A stretch of 12,412 nt of DNA, taken from positions 1 through 12,412 of the forward strand of contig JAJCYJ010000804.1 in NCBI GenBank assembly GCA_029262975.1, given 5' to 3'. Source of the stretch: Saprospiraceae bacterium. Lineage in GTDB: Bacteria; Bacteroidota; Bacteroidia; Chitinophagales; Saprospiraceae. This document shows, piece by piece, positions 1-5,988 of this stretch; position 1 is the first letter of the stretch; every line of letters begins with the position of its first letter. A program made the position numbers and the translations under genes. The notes under the pieces are model-generated. The model was not told the origin of the DNA and did no database searches. It was given only the letters and a program-made list of their open reading frames with translations.

Positions 1-641
1 AAGAATCCAGTAAGCCAATCCCGCTAATTGTGCAATTGAAAAATAAAATATTAGATAGAAGAAATCATGATTCTAACGGTGAATTAGATCTTGAAATAAT
101 GGAAAATGAGGATCGTGTATTAGGAGACGACTATGAGGGAAAGAGCTGGTATCTATACAACGCAGGATTAGTATTATTTAATCCCTACTTAAAGTCATTT
201 TTTGATCGACTTCAACTATTACGGGATAATGAATTTATCAATTTGGACGCACAACAAAAAGCAGTTCAGATCTTGCATTATCTGGCCACCGGTCATAAAG
301 AGTTTCCTGAATACGAATTGATCCTTCCCAAGCTAATGTGTGCTTATCCGCTCAACAAGACGATCTCGGTCGCATCATTACTTTCGGAAGATGACTATGA
401 AAAGGCAGAAGGATTAATTACTGCAGTGATTAACAATTGGACCATAATAGGCAATACGTCAATTGATGGATTACGTGATAGTTTTATTCAACGAACTGGA
501 AAACTAAGTAAAAAGGATGATGACTGGTATATACATGTAGAAACCAAGAGTATAGATATGTTACTGGATCAATTGCCCTGGAGTATTCATATTATCAAAT
601 TACCATGGAGAGAAGATTTGATAAAAGTTGAATGGCGGTAA
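1..641 (+). CDS. eCIS tape-measure protein, C-terminal part (5' truncated by window edge)
   Basis: This is the last ~212 codons of a contractile injection system tape-measure protein, which sets the length of the inner tube in phage-tail-like particles. The frame is open to the window edge (first full codon at base 3, reading ESSKPIPLIVQ), so the GTG at 30 is not the real start. Recognition rests on two stretches typical of the family: an AGLVLFNPYLKSFFDRL segment followed by an LHYLATG segment, and the very characteristic C-terminus LPWSIHIIKLPWREDLIKVEW minus its last residue (LPWS...KLPW...VEW pattern). Family members are much longer, usually with variable N-terminal and middle regions, so most of the gene lies to the left. 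It marks the right-hand end of the structural eCIS genes and explains why DUF4157 cargo genes follow. Family assignment is from memory of conserved motifs, not a search. Confidence 0.85.
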   Translation, partial: ESSKPIPLIVQLKNKILDRRNHDSNGELDLEIMENEDRVLGDDYEGKSWYLYNAGLVLFNPYLKSFFDRLQLLRDNEFINLDAQQKAVQILHYLATGHKEFPEYELILPKLMCAYPLNKTISVASLLSEDDYEKAEGLITAVINNWTIIGNTSIDGLRDSFIQRTGKLSKKDDDWYIHVETKSIDMLLDQLPWSIHIIKLPWREDLIKVEWR

Positions 642-844
642 CTAAATTATTTACTTGAAAATCTTAAAAATGAAAGATCAATTAATAATTCATATTCAAT
701 CTGACTATGCTCTGATTGTTTATAATAGTTCAGTTAATTCTATTTACAATTAGTTTCAAATCACGAACCAGATAAGAGTTAAAAGGCATCCGGTTTATTT
801 AAAAATATTAATCTAAAATTTTGAATAATCTTTTGATTAAATAA

Positions 845-2827
845 ATGAAAGACGCAGAATCCAAAACTACCTCATCTAGTCTACATCCGAAGAAGGAGGA
901 AAATTCCAGACCATTCTTTCGCAAAGAAGGAGAGGGAGGATTTTTTTCAGAGGTTGAAGCGAATGGCAGAAAGGCTGCCTCGAATCCTCTGTCGTCTACA
1001 AATATAACATCCTTCTTTTCACCCTCGACCATTCAACCAAAATTAACCATAGGGCAGCCAGGAGATAAATATGAGCAAGAAGCCGATGCAACAGCCGACA
1101 AGGTAGTGCAACGCTTATCAATAAAAGATACTGTCCAGGCCAAATGCAATGACTGTGAAGAAGAAGATACATTGCAAAAAAAGATGGATGGTGGAGAGGA
1201 AATGAAGGAGCAAGAGGAGGGCATTCAAACCAAATCCATTTCGGCAAGCAATCATGGGGCTCCTAATATTTCTACCCTTAAGAATAGAGGCAATCAATTG
1301 AAATCCCATGCCATAAATGAAGCTTCACCTGATCTGGAAAACCGCTTGAATTCTTCGAAAGGAAGTGGTCGATCACTTTCTGATAATACCCGATCTTCTA
1401 TGGAATCTGTTTTTGGTACAGACTTTAGCAATGTAAATATCCATACTGGAAGCCAGGCTGTTCAGATGAACCAGGATCTTGGAGCGCAAGCATTTACACA
1501 TGGATCGGATGTTTTCTTTAATAGAGGAAAGTATCGCCCGGAAACAACTGAGGGCCAGAGACTATTGGGACATGAACTCACACATGTGGTTCAGCAAGGG
1601 GGAGCATCACAAGTAAATCATAATATCCAATCCAAATCTAAAAGATCAAATAAGAGGTCTGATTTTGGAAAAGCGGCATCTGATTTAATGCCACCAGCCA
1701 GTGGTGTTTCTGAGAACAGTTCTATTTTCCGAAAAGAGATTGAGTCCTTCAGAGGATCGTCTACTGGCAAACCTACAGTTAACAATTCTGCCCCTCAAAT
1801 ACAGAAAGTGGATGTTTTGGAAAATGACATGTCTACTGTACCCAATGGTATGACTTGTCCTGTGTCTAATGAACAACTCACGGACCCCGGAGCTAGTTTG
1901 GAGATTACGTTTAATCGTGGAGGAACGGTGCTTATGCAAGAAGATATTGATAATATAGCAGTGTTTGTAAATCGTTGGCATGATGCTGCATTATCTGTTC
2001 CGGTGAGGATCCATGGATATGCAAGCAAGGATGGACGACCTCCTTTCAACTGGCCCCTTTCTTGTCGACGTTCAGAAGCTGTAGCAACCCAAATGCAAAA
2101 AGTGCAGCCTGCAGTTAATCTCAGTACTGGAAAAGCAATTGCGGCTGGAAGACCAGGTATTCCAGCTGGATTCGTCCAGAAATTTGCCCATGGAGAAACG
2201 GAAGAATTTTCTAAAACTGCCCTTTTGCCAAACCGAAGAGCAATGGTTCATATTCCTGCATTACCTTCTCTTCCAGGTAAGATAGCCAAAGCTCCAACAG
2301 CAAAATTGAAAACCGGCCCTACTTATACCCCAAACGGTAACATTCCAGTAACAAAAACAAAGATTAGTAAAAATGCACCCTTTAGATTTACAGCAGAATT
2401 TGAACATGATCCTGCAAATGGAATATTGGCTTCTTGCGGTGAGATAAGACAGTACATTAAATGGTCAAGTAATGTTGTCGATCCCGGAAGAGTGAAGGGT
2501 GCGGAGCATGAAGGATTTCTATCGGATAAAACCTATACGCCGGATACCTGGTATGAAGACAGACACCAAGAAAACTTTCGATATGGTCACCGCAGAGGAC
2601 CACATCAATTTAATGGAGGAACTGTAAACCAGTACCTTGATGCAAAAGGGGCCGTCACAGATTTTCTAACTGGACCAATTTATAAAGGAAGAGATAAGCC
2701 AAATATTGGAGGTGGTGCTGCATTTATTGCCGCGTGGTTGGGTACCTGGGAATTTAAAATTACTGCCATCGATGTCTGTAATGACAATAAGGTACTGGGG
2801 CAAGATAATTTAAAAATAGTATGGTAA
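845..2827 (+). CDS. eCIS-associated DUF4157 protein with OmpA-like domain (cargo 1)
   Basis: A 660-aa modular protein. Residues 1-36 form a leader shared with the large cargo at 5989-10176 (PFF.KEG.GG.F motif at 23-34). Residues 55-85 carry the FFSPSTIQ and LTIGQPGDKYEQEAD block common in DUF4157 proteins. Next comes an acidic, low-complexity region with C101xxC104 and repeated [ILV]QxK motifs. The DUF4157/eCIS core domain covers about 168-255, with the zincin-like motif HELTH at 243-247 followed by VVQQGG. Residues ~345-470 resemble an OmpA C-terminal domain (GYAS at 391-394, N402, LS at 405-406, R409, NRR at 463-465); the usual GHTD aspartate is replaced by Ser394, so peptidoglycan binding is uncertain. 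The last ~170 residues are a conserved-looking, probably beta-rich domain that I cannot name, with cysteines in ASCGE and DVCND. No signal peptide. I see no known toxin domain, so it may be a cargo, an adaptor or a structural accessory. The ATG at 845 is supported by alignment with the paralogue's start. Confidence 0.85.
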   Translation: MKDAESKTTSSSLHPKKEENSRPFFRKEGEGGFFSEVEANGRKAASNPLSSTNITSFFSPSTIQPKLTIGQPGDKYEQEADATADKVVQRLSIKDTVQAKCNDCEEEDTLQKKMDGGEEMKEQEEGIQTKSISASNHGAPNISTLKNRGNQLKSHAINEASPDLENRLNSSKGSGRSLSDNTRSSMESVFGTDFSNVNIHTGSQAVQMNQDLGAQAFTHGSDVFFNRGKYRPETTEGQRLLGHELTHVVQQGGASQVNHNIQSKSKRSNKRSDFGKAASDLMPPASGVSENSSIFRKEIESFRGSSTGKPTVNNSAPQIQKVDVLENDMSTVPNGMTCPVSNEQLTDPGASLEITFNRGGTVLMQEDIDNIAVFVNRWHDAALSVPVRIHGYASKDGRPPFNWPLSCRRSEAVATQMQKVQPAVNLSTGKAIAAGRPGIPAGFVQKFAHGETEEFSKTALLPNRRAMVHIPALPSLPGKIAKAPTAKLKTGPTYTPNGNIPVTKTKISKNAPFRFTAEFEHDPANGILASCGEIRQYIKWSSNVVDPGRVKGAEHEGFLSDKTYTPDTWYEDRHQENFRYGHRRGPHQFNGGTVNQYLDAKGAVTDFLTGPIYKGRDKPNIGGGAAFIAAWLGTWEFKITAIDVCNDNKVLGQDNLKIVW

Positions 2828-2857
2828 CTTATAAAAGCTACAGACTGATTTATAAAT

Positions 2858-3418
2858 ATGAACAAACAAATAGTCCATCGATGGCGCACAATTGTAATTC
2901 CTTTTTTCATATCCCTACTTTTAGTTGGCAATCAGGGATGTGCCGGACAACAATTAACGAATAAAAAAAATGATGATATGAATCTAAGGATGGCAGTTCA
3001 GTCAAATGGTTTTCTTGCAATTATTCTGCAAAATAATTCTACCGATACTTTGCGAATCTGGGAGTTTGGTAATTCCTGGGGTTGGAATACATTGACACTA
3101 AAGCTTAAGGGAATAAGTCCAGATGATCTTTTTGTACTTCATCGAAGACGGGCGATGATCTTCAGCCCCAATGTATCTACTTTTATAAAAATTGATCCTA
3201 GTGATGAAATTATCCTGCCACTGAATCCTGGCGATAAAACATGGGAGTCCGACAAAGATCTTTCAGTCCTCATTGACCAACCCATAGAAATAAGAGGTAC
3301 GCTGGAAATTCCTAATTCACCTGAAGCACATGAATTTAATGTATTCATGGGCAAGGTCGAAAGTGAATGGATTGAGTTACAACCTCCTCATAAGTGGCTT
3401 TTCCCAAACAGTGAATAA
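2858..3418 (+). CDS. Hypothetical exported protein, possible lipoprotein
   Basis: A 186-aa protein I cannot assign to a named family. It begins with a basic N-terminus (RWR at 8-10) and a hydrophobic stretch at about 11-24 (TIVIPFFISLLLVG), then NQGC with Cys28. This fits a Sec signal peptide and possibly a lipoprotein signal, but asparagine at the -3 position is not a classical lipobox, so lipidation is uncertain. The mature part looks beta-rich, with NNSTDTLRIWEFGNSWGW and a repeated alternation of hydrophobic and polar residues; I see no catalytic motif. It starts 30 bases after the first DUF4157 gene and ends 9 bases before the next gene, so co-transcription with both is likely. A periplasmic or outer-membrane accessory, or a protective partner of the preceding protein, are both possible; neither is shown by the sequence. 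Confidence 0.7.
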   Translation: MNKQIVHRWRTIVIPFFISLLLVGNQGCAGQQLTNKKNDDMNLRMAVQSNGFLAIILQNNSTDTLRIWEFGNSWGWNTLTLKLKGISPDDLFVLHRRRAMIFSPNVSTFIKIDPSDEIILPLNPGDKTWESDKDLSVLIDQPIEIRGTLEIPNSPEAHEFNVFMGKVESEWIELQPPHKWLFPNSE

Positions 3419-3427
3419 ACATCCATT

Positions 3428-4528
3428 ATGTTTGATCAAATCGACATATTACTAGCAAAAACCCATGAAGGATTAATGAGTTGGGTGCCTCCATATCTGG
3501 GGGAAATGAGGGAAGTGCTCGACCTTTGGTTTAAGCAATCAGGACTTCCAGAAATCGCTTTACCCTTAGGCGTGTGCAAGGCGGCAGGTGGAGACCCAGG
3601 GGCTTCACAAGTATTGAAGGCATCGGCTGCCATGTTGGCCGGATTGGTGGGTATACAGATCCTGGATGATATTCGATTAAGGCAAGATCCTGAAGCACTA
3701 TGGATGAAGATCGGTGTAGAAAGATCGTCTCATTTTGCCCATGCCTTTCAAACTTTGTCATCCCGCTTGTGGGGTAAAATATTGCAAGAAAATGATGACG
3801 CTCTGCTCCTGAAGGAGACTTTTGAGGAAGGCACTTTTATAACCCTCGCAGGACGAGACAAAGATCTTTCCTATCTCTCTGAGTCATGGGATGATTATTG
3901 GAAAAATGCAGAAATGGGATCCGCATATCTTCCTGCCCAGATGGCTACTGTTGGGGCTATGTTGGCGGGTGTTAAAGATGAAAAGGTGATTGAAGCTTGT
4001 CATGGATTTGGCTTTCATGTAGGCTTAACGAGACACATTTTGAACGAATTAATAAATCTAAAAGTTGATCTTCGGCATACTGGTAGGGGGAAAATTGATC
4101 TGCCGGTTCTCTATGCATTAAAATCAGAACATCCTTTCAAAGCTGAATTACTTAAAATTGTTAGAGAAGGTCAACTGACTTTACACCAAAAGCGTATCCG
4201 GGAAATTCTTGAGGCCGTAGAGGCGGAGAAATATTTGAAGTGGGCAGCATTACAAGAACGAAAACGGGCAATGGAAGCCCTACAGCTATGTCCGAGTGAA
4301 GAAGGTAAAAAATTTCTAAAAGCTTTTCTTCAGGAATGGTTTGATCGCATTCCAAGCTTTGGTTCGCTTGATCCAAAAGAAATGCCAATTGAAAATCAAC
4401 TGAAGCGCACAAATTCTGCTTTCGATCCAAATGAAGTTCGAAGTGGTCTTGTATCACTATCATATAAATCCGTCGGTCTAGGTTTGAGAAAACAAATTCG
4501 TCAAACCCCACTTTATCACAAATTCTAA
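3428..4528 (+). CDS. Isoprenoid-synthase-like protein (class I fold) with divergent metal motifs
   Basis: A 366-aa, mostly alpha-helical protein resembling class I isoprenoid (polyprenyl) synthases, which join prenyl diphosphates using Mg2+ held by two aspartate-rich motifs. The region corresponding to the first motif is QILDDIRLRQDP, with D80, D81 and D87. The second is LNELINLKVDLRHTGRGK (N206, E207, N210, D214) followed by DLPVLYALK, which matches the layout of the second metal motif plus the following KxxLPxxxAL segment of polyprenyl synthases. Glu207 stands where aspartate is usual, and the first motif has an unusual spacing, so activity may be altered or lost. Residues beyond ~240 are an extra helical, charged C-terminal region not expected in a minimal synthase. 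No signal peptide. It lies 9 bases after the exported-protein gene and 6 bases before the cysteine-cluster gene, so these look like one operon. Substrate and product cannot be read from the sequence. Confidence 0.6.
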   Translation: MFDQIDILLAKTHEGLMSWVPPYLGEMREVLDLWFKQSGLPEIALPLGVCKAAGGDPGASQVLKASAAMLAGLVGIQILDDIRLRQDPEALWMKIGVERSSHFAHAFQTLSSRLWGKILQENDDALLLKETFEEGTFITLAGRDKDLSYLSESWDDYWKNAEMGSAYLPAQMATVGAMLAGVKDEKVIEACHGFGFHVGLTRHILNELINLKVDLRHTGRGKIDLPVLYALKSEHPFKAELLKIVREGQLTLHQKRIREILEAVEAEKYLKWAALQERKRAMEALQLCPSEEGKKFLKAFLQEWFDRIPSFGSLDPKEMPIENQLKRTNSAFDPNEVRSGLVSLSYKSVGLGLRKQIRQTPLYHKF

Positions 4529-4534
4529 TGTTTC

Positions 4535-5212
4535 ATGGATAAGCATATTAAAAAACCGAATGAAAATTCCAACGAGTTGGACCTCCAGATGGAACGCGGC
4601 AGTTTGTTTACTCATACATCATTGACCCGACTTTCTGCCCGTATCAATGAATCTGATTCATTTCTCTATGCGATGGTTGATCTAATGGTAAAAAAAGGGC
4701 TACTGACGACCGAAGAAATTACTGAATTCGTACAAGAGGTAAGAAATGAGTCCATCGAAAAAATGGAAACGGCTCATCCTGGGCTGGCACTTCGCGATGA
4801 CAGAGGTGGAGAAGCCGAATATACGCCGGTCAACTGTGAAGAACGTTGGTCAGTGTGCAAAGCTATTTGTTGCAAGTTGGACTTCGCATTAAATGCTGAA
4901 GAAGTAGAAAACGGTCATGTAAAATGGGACATGGGAAGACCCTATTTTATTCGCCACAACAAACAAGGTTTTTGTACACATCTAAACCAGGAAAATAAAT
5001 GTTGCGGTGTTTATGAAGACAGACCAAAAGTGTGTAAGAAGTATTCATGTGCCAAAGACGAAAGAATTTGGAAGGACTTTGAAAAGATGGAATTGAACCA
5101 CGAGTGGATCAATACTCATTTGAAAGAGTCAAAACTGAAATTTGTAGAGTCTCCAATGTTCACCGATCAGAAAATTATATATAAGAAAACGGACCGTGAC
5201 TATGACGAATAA
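4535..5212 (+). CDS. YkgJ-family cysteine-cluster protein
   Basis: A 225-aa protein with a YkgJ-type (CxxCxxCC-related) zinc- or iron-chelating domain. Nine cysteines are arranged in the family pattern: C101, C108, C112 and C113 (VCKAICCKLDFAL), C147 (GFCTHL), C156 and C157 (KCCGVY), then C167 and C172 in the RPKVCKKYSC block. The family is widespread, is thought to bind a metal or Fe-S cluster, and has no settled general function. Residues 1-95 are an extra helical N-terminal part; after the domain comes a charged tail. The ATG at 4535 lies 6 bases past the upstream stop, so co-translation with the isoprenoid-synthase-like gene is likely. The tight pairing hints that the two proteins act together, perhaps with this one modifying or activating the other, but that is inference. 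Confidence 0.85.
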   Translation: MDKHIKKPNENSNELDLQMERGSLFTHTSLTRLSARINESDSFLYAMVDLMVKKGLLTTEEITEFVQEVRNESIEKMETAHPGLALRDDRGGEAEYTPVNCEERWSVCKAICCKLDFALNAEEVENGHVKWDMGRPYFIRHNKQGFCTHLNQENKCCGVYEDRPKVCKKYSCAKDERIWKDFEKMELNHEWINTHLKESKLKFVESPMFTDQKIIYKKTDRDYDE

Positions 5213-5487
5213 AGAAATAATTTTCATCTCTCTTTTGGTCGGGATCGCTTTCTCGAAGCATTTAAATAATCGGACTACTTATGTGTAAAATTGGAAGATA
5301 AAAGTATTATGATAGTATCAGAAAATGTATCACGGAAATGTAAATGCTAATAAAAGAGTTCAAAAAGAAATCATACTTCTACAAGATAAAATCTGATTAC
5401 TCCAAGTGACTTTAAGTAGAAAATGAAGATGCAACAATTAAAAATCAAAGATTTAACAAACAATATTTAATTATAAAACACTAAATC

Positions 5488-5904
5488 ATGGCAAAAATCA
5501 CAAGTAAGACAGTTTATAAATTTCAATATGCGGTCAAATTTATCTGCACATCAGATATTCCAGGCACGTCACAAACTACTTCGTCCTTCCCACCAGGCCA
5601 TTATCAGACAGTAGTAAATATTCACAATCCTGCCACCAGGAAAGTTAAGTTTCGGATGAAGCTTGCAGACCCTGGTGTTATTTCTAAATGGATTCCTGGC
5701 GGACTAAAAGGGGACGGTGTTGCTCGAGTTGTGTGCGACGATATTCAAAAATTTGAAATTATTACCATACATGGATTTGAAGGATTTCTTGTTATCGAAA
5801 GCCTCAGAAGCCTCGATGTGACTGCAGTATATTCTGCCGCCGGCAAAAATGGGTATGTCGTGAGTATCGACATGGAGCAAATAAATGAGAGAAAGCTTCG
5901 ATAA
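5488..5904 (+). CDS. Conserved hypothetical protein, probable beta-sandwich
   Basis: A 138-aa protein starting MAKITSKTVYKFQYAVKF. I recognise its general pattern as one shared by uncharacterised proteins in many environmental bacteria: an N-terminal KFxC segment, a PGxYxTxVNIHNP stretch (here PGHYQTVVNIHNP), a GFLVIES...LDVTAVYSA segment and a closing SIDME...RKL. It has no name that I know. Alternating hydrophobic residues suggest an all-beta fold. There is no signal peptide or membrane segment in this copy, although some relatives may be exported. It stands alone between a 275-base gap and the large cargo gene, 84 bases before that gene's ATG. A role with the cargo (for example as a loading or adhesion accessory) is only a guess from position. 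Confidence 0.75.
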   Translation: MAKITSKTVYKFQYAVKFICTSDIPGTSQTTSSFPPGHYQTVVNIHNPATRKVKFRMKLADPGVISKWIPGGLKGDGVARVVCDDIQKFEIITIHGFEGFLVIESLRSLDVTAVYSAAGKNGYVVSIDMEQINERKLR

Positions 5905-5915
5905 AGATTTATCGA
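5898..5915. repeat. Perfect 7-bp inverted repeat at a stop codon
   Basis: TCGATAA, a four-base loop AGAT, then TTATCGA, overlapping the TAA stop of the 138-aa gene (TAA at 5902-5904). It can form a short hairpin just after the coding region. The stem is A+T-rich and no run of T follows, so it is a weak candidate for a terminator; an operator-like palindrome before the large cargo gene or chance are equally possible. Confidence 0.3.
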
Positions 5916-5988
5916 TAATTACTAATTAGAATTTGCATTCAAACAACACGCCAGTACAGTAATGATTTTTAAATAATTAAAAGAGTTG

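Noticed and set aside
30..641. GTG at 30 as a complete gene start
   Set aside because: The frame is open to the window edge and the protein is the C-terminal end of a much larger tape-measure family.
670..753. 27-codon frame MKDQLIIHIQSDYA... in the gap before cargo 1
   Set aside because: Too short, no recognisable family, no ribosome-binding site; expected by chance in A+T-rich DNA.
642..844. Bacteroidota-type promoter (TAnnTTTG) upstream of cargo 1
   Set aside because: Only imperfect matches such as AAATTTTG near 820; no matching upstream element at the right spacing.
996..1309. Open frames on the minus strand opposite the cargo 1 leader
   Set aside because: They mirror low-complexity acidic codons (GAA/GAG giving TTC/CTC) and resemble no protein family.
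5986..5988. TTG start for the large cargo
   Set aside because: The ATG directly after it aligns exactly with the start of the paralogous cargo.
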